The notes beneath the pieces are model-generated. The model was not told where the DNA came from. It saw only the letters and a list, made by a program, of their open reading frames with translations, and ran no database searches. This document shows, piece by piece, positions 46,691-60,031 of a stretch of 64,000 bases of DNA; the first letter of the stretch is position 1; every line of letters starts with the position of its first letter. The DNA is taken from assembly GCF_027595985.1 (NCBI RefSeq), contig NC_073307.1:16916395-16980394 (forward strand). Direction: 5' to 3'. Made by a program: the position numbers and the translations under genes. Origin of the DNA: Sorex araneus. Taxonomy: Eukaryota > Chordata > Mammalia > Eulipotyphla > Soricidae.

Positions 46691-49600
46691 TCATTATTAC
46701 CCTAAGAAAGTATGAATGATAGTCTAGGATATTACCCAAAGAACAAGGCAATTATTTTTTCCCAAACAAGAGGAACATGTTTTAAAGATTAGAAGCTGAA
46801 GAAGTAAAAGAACCCCATTTAGGAACAAGAGAAAGGGGGCAATGAATCTAATGTCATATTCTAAAAATCGGTGGTCAGTTGTGCAACCACTCCAGCCAAA
46901 TGAGAGATGTTGTCATTGCAGCAATGATAAAGGAGAGCAGAAAATGACAGTTATAATAAAACAAATGTAAAAATCTTAGTCAAACAATATTAGTGATCAA
47001 GTTTATATTTTTTATTAACTACTCCACTTCCCCTTAGCTTTAAATTTTCACAAATACTCATGACACATATAATACTTGGTCATTTTTTCTATCTTCATGG
47101 AGCATGTGGTAACATCATATGAACATTGCCATTTATTAACAGACCTCACTGTATTATTAATGCCCTACTTTTTGCTATCTGAATACTCATAGCATGGCCA
47201 AATACCCTGACCAAATTATGAGAAAGCTCAGAATTTTATGTCATACTAATGGACTTTGACTACTATTTTGAATTCTCTCCTTCTTATTTTCACATTTCTT
47301 CTCCCTCATGAGTTTTGCCTGAAGTTTTTTGCTAATGTTAGGGTTTATGATCTTCAGCTAATGAGAATGCCATAACACTGATTGAGTCAGCCTGGAAAAA
47401 AACATGCAGTTCAGTAATTCAGTATAATATTGGTAAAATGCAGCTAAACTAGTAATCAGTCAATAAAATCAATGTTGGGGCCTAACACATCTTTAAATTA
47501 TGGATCAGTTTCAAATTCCTCTGACTCAAACCGTGTAAGAACCTGGAAATGAATAAGTGTCCTTGAGAGAGGTCATTACTTTTATTCCTCATTGGGTATC
47601 ATTAGGACACATCTCACTCAGAGATGTTCTCCCCTCTACCCAGGGATCAAACTATACTGATTCAGACTTTCAGTTTGTAAAAGAAAAAGAATAAACATAC
47701 CCAATGGAGATGAGCTTACGGGTGACAGGCAGATGAAAGAGCCATGGAATCATGGAAATCTACACTGCTCAAGCTCTGAGATATTTTTCTTTGGCTATTT
47801 TAAGATAATGAATAATGCATGCTTTAATTTATTTGCAGTGGAAAGAAAGTGAGAAGTGAGGAAGTGCCACCAGGAAGTGAGAGATCTGCTGGCCTCTGCA
47901 GAGTCCTAGAGGAACCGGTCCCCTCCCAGAAAGGTCCATCAAAGGCATTAAGTATCATAGCCATCAAATGCAGATTTCTTGGTCTAGCTGGAGCTTTCTG
48001 TAGCTACTTTTGGAGAGGGCAAAGAAATCTGCAGTGTATTTGTTTTTACTGGGGCTACTTTCCATTGAGCTCAACCACATGATGGACCAATGTTCTTACT
48101 CATAATGTTCAGGCGTCACGTGGGCCACAGTTGGTAATAGGGAATCTAAACTTTCATAAGAGACAAAAATACTTTTTGTGCAAGTTCAACATTGACAGAC
48201 ACTGTTAAAAAGTATTGCAGTGGAGGTCACTAGAATAGAATCTCTGTTTTAAAGTGTATGGCCAGATTTTTTTTTAAAAAAAAAGACATTTGAAAATAAA
48301 TGAGCTTCGTGGTTGCATCAAAAGCCTGTGATTTTTAAAGTTGAAGACTTCTATTAGTTTGGATAATAATAACCATTTCATCTGCAACTAATGATGAAGG
48401 CAGTATAAATCAAGCCTTTTCCATCAGCTTCATTTCATCTAATTTTTCTATAGCTATTAATCATTGTTTAGTCCATATAAATGGCATCTAACAATTTTAA
48501 CAGAGAATACAAAATATTCCCTCTTATTCTTTTTCTACTGTGTTATTTTGAAAATAGAAGAGAAAAATAAGTAAGTTGGAGCTGCGAAGTTTCAAGGTTG
48601 CAAGATGCCAACAATAGCATGATATTAAAGAGAAATAATAAATTCTGAATCTGTCACTCAGCATGAGAACTGGCAAAAAAAATTATTTCCCACACATTAG
48701 AAGTAGTGGGGGGGATCTAACTCTCTTCATTTGTCCTTCATAAATTCTAATGCCAAGTACAAGAGATAAGGATTTTTTCCCAGAAAGTTCACAGAATAGG
48801 TTTATTAGCTCCTTTAAAGCTCATTTGGAACACCAAGGTTAGTTAAATTCCATAGCACAGCATCTAATGACAGGAAACACCAGCCATCAAAAGTGATGGG
48901 TTAATTCACTACAGTAAATTCTGGGTTGGAAGGTTGAGATTATAGCAAAGGAAACAGAGTTAAAATTTGGCTTTCATTATAGATGCTCGTGTCAAAGAAT
49001 TTTGTGAAACACCAGATATGCCTTTTTTTTTCCCACTGGTGCATGTTTTACTTGGCACAGATAAAGGATAATCAGAGAAGAATCTAAAACTTAGAGAAGC
49101 AAAAGTAATTCAGAAGCAGAAGCAAGAACTCGGAATGAACAGCACACATGTGTGCCTTTGGATCAAGGTACCTCTGAATCAAACACAGCCAGCTGGAAAG
49201 TACAACTTCCTTGTGAGTTCCCTTTAATAACTGTGTTATTCCACCCCCCCACATGAATAAGTTAAGGGAAAAAACCATATCTCTGGAGGAAAAAAGAGCA
49301 AAGGGAACACATACGATTTATGCATTGCTCCCCTTTTATTGTAATTCACCATGCATGCATTTCCAGTAAGATTGCTAGGCCTACAATCACAAAGAATAAC
49401 ATCACCATGTATTTTAGAAGCCACTTCACCTGTTACTGTATGCCCACATCTCAATTTTTTTTTTCCTTGGTAGTGAGAGTAAGAGCATACTACCCCAGTG
49501 ATTTTTTTTTTAATTATCCTGCTGAATACAGAACACTCCCTCTGTATAATGGTTAGGAGAAACTTCTGGCTTTAGGAAACACACATTTCTATACAAAATG

Positions 49601-50247
49601 CTTCCCCAAGCTTACTGGGTGTTAGCATCACAGGATATCTCAGAAGGCAACCTATATTGGACTATCTATAGAGGATTCCTTTCATTTAACCTATCTGATG
49701 TGATTAATTTGTTTTTTTATATCAACAACTCATGATCCTTGTCATACCAATGATTAAAAAGCAAATCAAAGATGTAGTTCTTTCCAGAATTGAAATAAAT
49801 GGTTTAAAAACTATTTTAAATTTATGGAAAGAGGCCTAACTCACAGTGACTACCAGGATCACTAATGCATATAATCTTACAACTCACTTCTCCAGAACTC
49901 ATTTCCAATGTTTCAAGCCAGGGAGAAGTCACTTGATAACTCCGTTCACGTTAAAATGGAAGTTTTCCCTTTAATCGATATTTCCTTTGAACATTGTATC
50001 CGTCAGGTCTATATTTTTCTCTCTATGCCTATACCCATATAAATGAGTATCATAAGGTGTCAGCTCTTAAGATTATTTGGAAAGAATGTTGGTCCTAGAA
50101 CTGACTCAGATTAAAACAGTTGTTAATTTTTTTTCTAGCATGAGTTTTGTGAAATGGGAATATAAAAATACCTTAATTTTTAAAAACAAACAAACAAATA
50201 AATGAATCACTGTTCAGATCAGGTCACAAGGCAGAGAATTAATGCCA
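46691..50247 (-). other. Repeat-free block, possible KCTD16 3' UTR
   Basis: 3.5 kb with no recognisable transposable element and no credible ORF. It lies 2.4-6 kb downstream of the KCTD16 stop in the sense direction. Confidence 0.3.
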
Positions 50248-50258
50248 TGAACTTTTTT

Positions 50259-50425
50259 ATTTTGCTTTTTGGGTCACATCCAGTGATACACAGGGGTTAC
50301 TCCTGGCTCTCTACTCAGGAATTACTCCTGGCGGTGCTAGGGGACCATAAGGGATGCTGGTAATCAAACCCGGGTTGGCCGAATGCAAGGCAAATGCCCT
50401 ACCTGCTGTGCTATTGCTCCAGCCC
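50259..50425 (-). mobile_element. Family-A SINE
   Basis: Inverted copy from tttgggtcacatccagtgat to attgctccagccc. Likely TSD tgaacttttt at 50248-50257 and tgaacatttt from 50426 (one mismatch). Confidence 0.9.
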
Positions 50426-50436
50426 TGAACATTTTT

Positions 50437-52687
50437 CTTTACTGCATTGTTTAGTTTCCTATTGAAAGTATGCGAACATATTTGATTGACTAACATCTTA
50501 CTATTTGTTCAGTTCTTATTAGCGGGTCCTTATCTTTATCCATCATAGTCAAATCTAAAATTCTAAAATGTAAGGAAGTTAGGATTTTGGCCAATTTAGA
50601 CACTGTTTCTTTGGTTGCATTTTCAGTAGAACCACAAAAATTATGTCATTAATTTAACTCTTTTGCTACCCTATGAATTCTCAATTCTTTGTAAGGTTCT
50701 TCTATTACTAAAACAATATTATTTGGGTGTGATGTTAAGATACAATGAAAGGAATAAAAACCTATTGGTAGACTTTAATAAAGCTACAACATAACTCTGA
50801 GTAAATGCTTACTATATAGTAAAATATAAGTATGACAGTTAAATACACAATGTCATTCTTTTGCTAACTCAGGTCTACCAAAAATCGTTCTTTTTCACAT
50901 AAGTAAAATTTTAAACTCCATTAGAACCATCAGGACAAGAAAACATTGGATAGTCTGTCACCGAGTGAGAAGAAATGAATTACAAAAATCTAGAAAGATA
51001 TTCATATACTAAAGGGCACTAATAGCAGGAATCAAGACAGAATCTCTTATATCATAAATCTGCATGAAAGATTTCAAAAAGAAGCAATCGGTCAATTATT
51101 TTTCCCTCCTGCAGTTATTATCCAGTGCCTTTATTACCTGTGATACATATACACATACACATAATTTTAAAAATTATGAATGCTTGGCACACAATTAATA
51201 ATTAACAAATTAGTTTTTCAGTTTCCACTAAAATGCATGAGAAAAGTTTAAAATAAAAAATCAGTTGTTTAATTGTCATTTGCCACAAGTCTAATAAAGA
51301 TCTACTGGTACATGAATAGAATACAGAGTCACATGGATGAATGGCTATTAACAGTTTCCTTTTGTCTGTGTCTATACAGGTCAAGGATGTAATTAAGAAA
51401 GATAGCGGTGGAAGCTGAAACCTTAACTTAAGAACTCCAGTAATCAAGTTGGTGGTTCACAGACATCACAGATATGACAGTTAAATTCCAGTATAGACAC
51501 AGCCAAATCTCAGAATCCCAAAGACAAACACAACTTGCTACAGGAAAGAAACAATGGAGCACTGTAGTTTTAAGGAGTACGAGAAATTATCAGGAGGTGT
51601 GTAGAATATAATTGCCTTTGAAACACACAAATGAAAGGGCTGGACCCTTATTCAAGTACAGCGCGTGGTTCTTAGTTCCATAACTACAGAGGAATGCAGC
51701 AAACTGAATGTGAAATATGTGGAAAGGCCACACCATTAAGGGCAGTAGGAAGTCTGACAACATCGAGAGAAGGAAAAGACTTCAGCTTGGGGAGAAGACG
51801 GCTGAATGTGGGTCACTTAGTGATGATTTTCATGGATACCTCTGGCTATAGTTTAAACACATTGTTTAAATGCACTAAAATGGAAGGGTTTGGTGGGGAA
51901 TGATTACTTTGAAATAAGACAATTTGTGGATGCGGGGGGTGGGGGGTTGGAGGGTGTTATTTGAAGTGAGAAAAGATTGCTGAGAGATTGGGAAGTCTAC
52001 CCAGAGGGGCTTAAGAAAGAAACTGAGGCTCCCGTGTGTAAAGTGTCCCAAAGGGGGTCATGGAGCCTGAGTGCCTCACTGCAGAGGTCTGTGCTCTGTG
52101 TGTATATACATACGTGTTGTGCTTATGTTGCACAAATACTCAGGCATATAGACGCGTCCATATAAACTGGCACATAATAGATTTTGAGTGAAAAGTCATA
52201 GAAATCTGCCATTTCCCCCTCCCACCCCCAGATCCTATAAACAAAAGGGCAAAGAAAACATTAAAAATCCAGACCTGTTTCATTGGGCCAGATCTCTTTC
52301 TACCGTAATTTTTGTTCCAAGGAGGGAGGTAGAAGATGAGAGAATAAAAACCCAATTTGGGATAAGTAACTCCCAGGGCCTCTCAGCTACTCTGACGGGC
52401 GGGAGTGGGCTCTCGCTAGGGTTCAGTGACTCCTAGACCCAGGTAACAACCAAAAACCACAATGAAGATTTTCTGATACTTCCACAGCTGGAAAGAAATC
52501 TACCCTGTGATTCACATGTTAAGGTGAACTAGGTAAATAGGCAGTAGGAAATCAACGGGCGACTGTGTTCTAACACATGTGGACTGTTACTGGTTTTCCT
52601 GTTTTCAAATACGAATTTCTTTAGAGGAGGTTTATTTCTACACGGTGACACGCTTGATCGCTTCTCCCACCCCACCCCTGCCCTTTC
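50437..52687 (-). other. Sequence immediately 3' of the KCTD16 stop, proximal 3' UTR
   Basis: Bases just below 52688 must be 3' UTR. The first AATAAA in the transcript sense is at 52636-52631, about 50 nt after the stop. How far the UTR continues cannot be read from the sequence. No repeat is seen, and the short frames are not credible. Confidence 0.5.
52631..52636 (-). promoter_or_regulatory. Candidate proximal polyadenylation hexamer AATAAA
   Basis: On the minus strand the canonical hexamer lies about 50 nt after the KCTD16 stop. No strong GU-rich element follows immediately, so use is uncertain. Confidence 0.3.
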
Positions 52688-53286
<599 letters not shown>

Positions 53287-53489
53287 ATGTCCACGGCCAC
53301 ATTTTTGGAAGAAGTGGTGTGGTGCATAACATCGTTACAAACACAAAAGTCAGAAGTCAAAGTTACTGAGGAGAGGCAGATAATAATGACACTCCGTATA
53401 AGAAAAAATAATCATAGTGGAATGCATAAATCCCTGGGCATTGGGATTAGCTGGCCTTGGGTAAGACAACTCATCAATATTATTTACTA

Positions 53490-53558
53490 AACTTGTTACC
53501 CTGGTTGACCCCTTAAGTTTTAGAAAGTTTTGGTTTCCTCATCTGTGAAAAGAGAAAT

Positions 53559-53602
<44 letters not shown>
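53490..53602 (+). mobile_element. MIR fragment followed by (TA)n
   Basis: ttggtttcctcatctgtgaa is the forward MIR core. A (TA)n run occupies about 53559-53602. Confidence 0.65.
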
Positions 53603-53603
<1 letters not shown>

Positions 53604-53994
53604 TTAGGGTGGTTCACTTGCTTTACTATTTATATTCCATAAGTGAGCAAAATCACTCGGTTTTTTCACTACCTTGCTTTCATTCTTGTTTTGCCTTATG
53701 CATCCATCTCAGCTGGTATACAATAAGTTCCCTGCGGTGGGCAGAGTAAAGTGCCCACTGCACCCCACTCAGTCGCTCAAGGGAGAATGTAAAAACAGTA
53801 AAATACCATCACCTGAGAAGAACTTTTTAGTCCTTGGATCTAGACACACATAAAGCTCATCCTGTCAGTTGGCTTTTTAGTTAAATGATACACTAAATGA
53901 TATTGAAATCAAGTTGTCTGTCTCTGTCTATTGTCCAGATTATGAACTCCAACACTGCGTTCCACTATTTGGAAGCAGAGCCCTTTTTTTTGAC
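53603..53994. other. Intronic single-copy sequence
   Basis: Nothing recognised. Confidence 0.5.
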
Positions 53995-54385
53995 ACAGAA
54001 ACTCTCAATTGTTAGGAAAAATGAAGTCATAAAATTCACTTATAAGTGGATGGATATGGCGAGTATCATGCTGAGTGAAATGAGTAAGAAGGAGAGGGAC
54101 AGATATAGAATGACAGCATTCATTTTCTGATATTAAAAACAAAAAAGTATGAGACTAATATCCAAGGCCACTGAGGTGCCAGGAGAACCAGTCAATGGTT
54201 GGAAGCTTGCCACAAGCATGTTTGGGGACCGAAAGGCAGTTAAGGTAGAGAAGGGACCTGTATGACAATCAGAGTTGGAAATTATAATTTTGCATAGGAA
54301 CTATGTATTGAAAGTTGGTCAAGGGATATATCTAATAATAACTTTTCAGTATCTTCTATTGAAAACCATAAGTCCAAAAGGAAAG

Positions 54386-54427
<42 letters not shown>

Positions 54428-54665
54428 CAGAGAGACAGAGAGACAGAGAGAGACAGAGAGACAGAGAGACAGAGAGGGAGAGAGGGGAGAGAGAGAGAGA
54501 GAGAGAGAGCCTCCAATAGAGGCAGGGAGCTTGTGACAGGAGGGAAAGGGAAACTCAGGACATTGATAGTGGAAATTGAACACTGGTAAAGGGATAGGTT
54601 GGAACATTGTGTGACTGATACCCAATCATGAACAACTTTGTAACTGTGAATCCCAGTGATTCAAT
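53995..54665 (+). mobile_element. LINE-1 3' fragment with GA-rich expansion
   Basis: Forward L1 covers the ORF2 C-terminal remnant (the encoded run MLSEMSKKERDRYR is the usual end region). The 3' UTR follows, with an inserted GA-rich repeat, ending cccagtgattcaattttt. Its orientation is antisense to KCTD16. Confidence 0.85.
54388..54511. repeat. (GA)n / (GACA) microsatellite
   Basis: Alternating GA and gacagaga units inside the L1 3' UTR. The long frames across it are artefacts. Confidence 0.95.
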
Positions 54666-56984
54666 TTTTAAAAAATTAAATTTAAAAAAGAAGAAATACT
54701 CTTTATGGCTCTTTCTTGATGGCTTTTTGAACTACATAATCTACAATCATGGCACAAAGCACCATGCTGAGTCATGGCTCATAGACGTCTAGCCTAAGAA
54801 CTTGGAGTCATGAATATGGTAGCATTACCCTGCATGAGCTATTCAATGGGTACCTCATATTTAATTTATTGCACGAGAGCCATAGAAGTTGTTGTTGGAG
54901 GTGGTGGTTGGGACACATCTTAAAGCTCGAATTCTAAGAACAAAGATATAATGGTATATTTATATGTATGAAAGAATCCACAGTTTTTGTTTCATATCTT
55001 ATTCTCATAAATCATGCACTGCATTACAAAAATCACATTTTATGTTTCCATTTCCAACATGGTCAAAGTAAAGAAAACTTAGAATAAAAAATACTAAGAA
55101 AATATTCAGTCATATGTAATGCCTTCCCTTTTCATATCTCAGAGATATAAACATTTTTAAGCAGCTTACATGTTTTTCTAGAGGCAAAAAATATATAATC
55201 TGTAAATCACAATTCTGTAAAAATCTCTAATGTATACTCTGTTTCAAACCATCTTTTAAAACGTAACTGAGGAAACATTGTATTTATATAGCCATTAAAT
55301 TAAATGCAAAGATCCAATTAGCCAAAAGGAATCACCACAGAAGCCTTGTCCTCGTTATCCCAGACGATCGCAAATAAATATCTTCCATGCAACAGAGGAG
55401 CTGCTGCATATGGACCAGCTGGTGCCTGAAAATATCAGCAATAGAAAGTGGTTCTGTCTGCCAGAACGGATTTTGAGGAGGGTGTTTTTCTCCTTCAGAC
55501 AGTAGAAATGGCCTCTGCCATTCCAAAGGACGCCATCCACACGGGCATCAAGACTTGGGTCAATGAAAAATAATCACACCCGCACTGAGCAGACCAAGTT
55601 TGATCCTTTCTCTGAAAAGTTCAGAAACTGAACTGAGAAACAAGAGGGGCAAAGCATGCTGGGATATGTCTGCCCCTATCACCTTCAAATCAGATGACAA
55701 TGGATTTTGTGCCACGAACTTGGTGAGGCAGGTAGAAATGCAAGTTTGTGTTTTCTGCCATGAAGTTACCTTATGCCATGGAAAATTATCCCATTCAATA
55801 GTCTTAGGAGAGAAACCCGAACTTTTTCTACAAACCATTTTAACACACAGGTACGAGAGGGAAGGGGAGGGCTGTGTAACTATGTGGAAAATAGCACTCA
55901 GCCTGCCCTGGCCCCTGACTCTGCAGAGAGGCTGCTTCCGTGCCCACACATTTAAATGTCTGTTGGCATCTTCTTGCATCTGGGCCAATAGAAGTATTAC
56001 TTTCTACTTCTTTTAAGCACTATTGCTATTAAAGGGAAATTGAGGAACTTAATTTTAGTGGAGACTATTATACTATCACATGTTTCAATATTTTATGAGA
56101 ACATTTGAATATTTTACCAGTTTGGCAAGATAATTCATAAGATGACTTCTCAAGCCTATGTTTTATGGCTTTCTTTTCTCAGGCCCATGTTCTGCCTTGA
56201 ACACTTAGCTCACTTGCTTGTCTTCCTGAACATGGACTTTGCTGGCTTGCTTGCTCTTTCAAGCTCGTGTTCTCTTAAGAGCATATATTCGTTTCTCTGG
56301 CCTCCCCTCACATCATTCTAAGGAAGTTTTAATCAGTCAAAATATCTCAGTTAACAAAAAATTGAAATAAAGTATATTATATGTGGAAATCTAAAAGGAA
56401 AATAGTATGAATATGGCCCAGATGGAAGTGCTATGTGAAGACTCATTGTGAAATATGAAAAATATGTTCAAATATGAGAATATAAGCAGCTATTTCCTCT
56501 TCAGCAATGTCTGATTATTCCCCTTCCCTGCAAGAAACTGACCACAGCAGACATCCGAAACCAGAAAACAGAAGCATGGGGTCACTGGATCTACCCACCT
56601 TTGCACACCTACACATATGTGCTCATCAGTTCTAGAACATGAGGAAAGACCTAGGAAAGGCCAATTCTGTAACCCTAGAGTATTTGAGTTCTCCTCTAAC
56701 TCAAAAAGAGAATAATCTCATAAATGCCTTAGTACTTCAGACTGCAGCATGCTTTTGCTCTACTTTGCTAATGTTTCAATATTGGATGGAATAATTCTCT
56801 CCATTTGAGGTGGAATCAGGTTGAAATTGATTAGTCATGTGGGGAGAGGAACAGTTTGTTCCCAGAAAGGTTTGAATTATTAAAAGAGCAAAAAATAAAA
56901 GTGATTACATTTTTGAGTCATTTCTAACCAGTTGCTGATCTGCAACTTAATATTTTTATTTATTTGTATTTTCCTTCTTCATTT
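54666..56984. other. Intronic single-copy sequence, no gene recognised
   Basis: 2.3 kb free of identifiable repeats. Two overlapping frames on opposite strands (55600-56016 plus, 138 codons; 55560-55988 minus, 142 codons) have no recognisable domain and cannot both be coding. I regard them as chance, or a conserved non-coding block. Confidence 0.45.
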
Positions 56985-57160
56985 GTTGTTGGGGGGGAGG
57001 TTCTTGGACCACATCCACGAGTGCTCAGCACTTACTCCTGACCTGTGGTCAAGGATCACTCCTGGCAGAGTTTAGGAAACCATATGTGGTGCTGGGAATT
57101 GAAGGAAGATGCCCATATGCAAGGGAAGTAACCAGTCTGTTGTACTTTATTTCCTGTCCT
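56985..57160 (-). mobile_element. Family-A SINE, diverged
   Basis: Inverted copy with accacatccacgagtgctc, caaggatcactcctggcag and ggtgctgggaattgaa. Confidence 0.75.
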
Positions 57161-57204
57161 CTTTAAGTGTTCATTTTAAGTATTTTAAATAAACATAAAC
57201 AGGG

Positions 57205-57457
57205 ATAATACCCACATGTGAAGCATACGTTCTACTACTGTGCCACATACTGAGTCTCTAACACACACACACACACACACTCACACACACATATGGTTTT
57301 TTAGTCATGCTCAGCAGTGCTCATGGCTTACTCTTGGCTCTTCAGTCAGAGTTAACTCTTGGCAGAATTCGGGAAGACCAAAGAGGATGCAGAGGCAAGC
57401 CAGGGTGGCCATATACAAGGCAAATGCCCTACCCACTGAACTATCTCTACAACCCCC
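57205..57457 (-). mobile_element. Family-A SINE (with worn head fragment and (CA)n before it)
   Basis: A decayed inverted head at about 57205-57255 is followed by (CA)n at 57258-57291. A second inverted copy lies at 57298-57457 (gtcatgctcagcagtgctc, caaggcaaatgccctaccca, ctatctctacaacccc). Confidence 0.7.
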
Positions 57458-57504
57458 TGTATCATATATATTTAAAACAAAGCATTGTTGAATTTCCGGG
57501 TGTC

Positions 57505-57570
57505 TTTTATATGATTCTTGGTGCCTGGTGCATAATAGCAGATTGACAAATGTTTGATGAATGAATTAGT
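57505..57570 (+). mobile_element. MIR 3' end
   Basis: ggtgcctggtgcataatagc followed by aatgtttgatgaatgaatta is the forward MIR 3' end. Confidence 0.75.
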
Positions 57571-58429
57571 ATAAGTTGCAATATACATGCAGTTCTCGGT
57601 CTGGCTAGGGGACCATGTTATGAAGCACAATGATCCTCTATCGTATTAGGCAAATGAATACTGCACCCTTAGGGAGGCCTGACTTGGGTGGAGGACTTGA
57701 GAGTGACCGCCTCCGTGTTCTGACATAGTGCGTGACCAAGGGGTTGTTTTAGAGAGGTTTCTTTTCTTGGAATAGCTGAGAATCAATCAAGGAAGTAGTC
57801 TGGATTTGGACTCTCCATCAGGGAGCCCTCATTGTGAAGTCTTCACTGTCTCCAGAGGAGTAAAGAAGAATGACTAGAGAAAGCTTCTCCCCTATGAAAA
57901 ATTCAAACCAAGCTGAGTGAAGCATGACTTAGCAAACTCGCAAAGTGCTTATGCATTTTTAACAGAGGCAACTGCCATCTACCCGTCCTTCAAATTCTCC
58001 ACCTGCTAATGGTTGTGAGTGCAACGCTCATCACTTAGAGCAACAGCTGGGAACGCTGCTTCCCCCTCTCTGCTCTGTCAATGATGTAGGAGCCTGCCAG
58101 TCTGTGAGCTGGGTGGCCAGATTTAATTTACTGAGGTTGCGGAAAGACTTTCTGGGTATCCCAGTTGAAAAGTCAATAATGTTCAAATTGATGTTTTTAT
58201 AATTCTGCTAACCTTGGAAAAGATACTGCACAGTGGCAATGAGGAACAGGCGGATGATGCAAGCTTCTGAGAAAAATAAATGCATCTTCAGGCTGACAAT
58301 CATGGCTTGCCTGTGATTCCCCTTTTTCACCGTGACATTTGGCCTTGGATGGACTCCGCAGAGGTTTCTCATTAAGAGATGGCAAGTTTGGGCACGAGGA
58401 GAATTAAACCGCTTACACATCTGTCAGGA
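57571..58429. other. Intronic single-copy sequence
   Basis: Nothing recognised. Confidence 0.5.
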
Positions 58430-58930
58430 CCAGTCAAGAAAAAGAGACACTCTACCTTTTATCTTAACGAGAAAAATTTAATATAAGAAATTGGCTAAAC
58501 ATACTGGAGGAATGAACATGCAAAACGGTGACCCTGAATGGAGAAAGATAGTGACTGCAAGATGCGGCTAACAACCCTCTGGCTGGGGGAGACAATGAAG
58601 GGAGAAGGTTATTAGAGCTTAGAACTTTCCAACAGACATCCTGTGGCGGTCGGGCGCAGGCCTCTGATCTAGTTCTGGGCATTGCAAGGGAAAACAGGCG
58701 GAAACCGGGAACAGACCAAATGCTCCTGGGACAAGTAAAAGCTGGCTTGATGATAATAAATACTAAAAGAATGTGGTTTCCTCTAGCGCCGCCTATGGAC
58801 AGGACCTAAGAAGAGGCCTGCTGACTTGGGAAGAGGGATGCAAAAGATAGACTGACACAGCTCTAGCTTGAGCTGCTGGGACGCATGCTTGAATGGAGAA
58901 TTTAGAAAGAGGAACTTAAAGAAAAACATT
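58430..58930. other. Unclassified old interspersed sequence
   Basis: The composition and a aaatttaatataagaaattgg motif suggest a decayed interspersed repeat, but I cannot name the family. No coding frame. Confidence 0.3.
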
Positions 58931-58959
58931 TCTTAGTTCGGTTCCTGGCCACTGCCCTT

Positions 58960-59195
58960 TCTTACCCATTGGGATTTTGCATGTGTTCTTTCCTTTGCCG
59001 GCAACATTTACATCGATTCTCACCCGTTTAGTTCATTTTAGTCTTCAAGAGCTTCGGTTAAGCACCACTTCCAGGGGGGTTATCTCCCTTCAACCCAATT
59101 TAAGTCATTCTTTACCTCAGCAGGTTTTGTCTACAACACCACAGTATGCACTTACGGGGACAGTATGTATTCCTGGATATGGCCATAGGCTTATT
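58960..59195 (+). mobile_element. LINE-2 fragment (probable)
   Basis: The order ttttgcatgtgttctttcc, cttcggttaagcaccacttc and ggttatctcccttcaaccc resembles the L2 3' region in forward orientation. Highly diverged. Confidence 0.55.
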
Positions 59196-59234
59196 TATAG
59201 GTTTCTCATATTAGATGTAATGAGTTGATCCCTT

Positions 59235-60021
59235 ATTTTGTTTTTCTCTTTTTTAAACTTTTATTTATTTATTTATTTTAATGAATCGCCGTGAGATACA
59301 GTTACAGACTTACGAACTTTTGTGATTATGTTTCAGTCATACAGTGATCGAGTACTCATCCCTCCACCAGTGCCCATTCTCCACCACCAATGTTCCCAGT
59401 ATCTCTCCCGTGACACCTCCCATCCCACCACACCCCGCTTCCCCCACCCTCCTGCCTCCCACCTCTGTAAGAGGCACATTTCCTCTTACTCTTTCTCTCC
59501 CTTTGGGTGTTATGGTTTGTAATACAGGTACTAAGTGGCCGTCATGTTAGGTCCATAGTCTCCTTCAGCACACATCTCCCATCCCGCGCGAGTCCTCCAA
59601 CTATCATTTACTCAGTGGTCCCTTCTCTATCCCAACTGCCTTCTCCCCCAGAGAAGACCAGCGGCTTCCAAGTCACAGGGAGATCCTCCTGGCCCTTTTC
59701 TATACTATCCTTAGGTGTTTGTCTCCTATTATGTTACAGCACAGCGTTAGGGCGTTCGCCTTTCACGTGGCCAACCCGTGTTCGATTCCTCTGCCCTTCT
59801 CAGAGAGCCCGGCAAGCTACCGAGAGTATCGCGCTCGCACGGCCGAGCCTGGCAAGCTACCCGTGGCGTATTGGATATGCCAAAAATAGTAACAATAAGT
59901 CTCACAATGAGGATGTTACTGGTGCCCGCTCAAACAAATTGATGAGCAACAGGATGATTGTGATACTGTGACTGATGAAGTTTGCATTTAAGTGGATGGA
60001 CACGGAGAGTATCATGCTAAA
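59235..60021. mobile_element. LINE-1 insertion with twin-priming inversion and a SINE at the junction
   Basis: Bases 59258-59740 are the inverted L1 3' region (tgaatcgccgtgagatacag, cctccaccagtgcccattc, cttctcccccagagaagac). Bases 59972-60021 return to forward L1 from upstream of that part (gatgaagtttgcatttaagt, gagagtatcatgctaa). A 10-bp TSD, ttgatccctt, lies at 59225-59234 and 60022-60031. A family-B SINE sits between the two halves. Confidence 0.8.
59741..59971 (+). mobile_element. Family-B SINE inside inverted L1
   Basis: Starts at agcacagcgttagggcg, lacking the first dozen bases of the head. It continues through ctcagagagcccggcaagct, gatatgccaaaaatag and cgctcaaacaaattgatgag. It lies exactly where the L1 changes orientation. 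Confidence 0.9.
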
Positions 60022-60031
60022 TTGATCCCTT

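Noticed and set aside
55560-56016. Overlapping 138- and 142-codon frames on opposite strands in the intron
   Set aside because: No recognisable domain, no splice context, and both strands open over the same bases suggests low stop density by chance.
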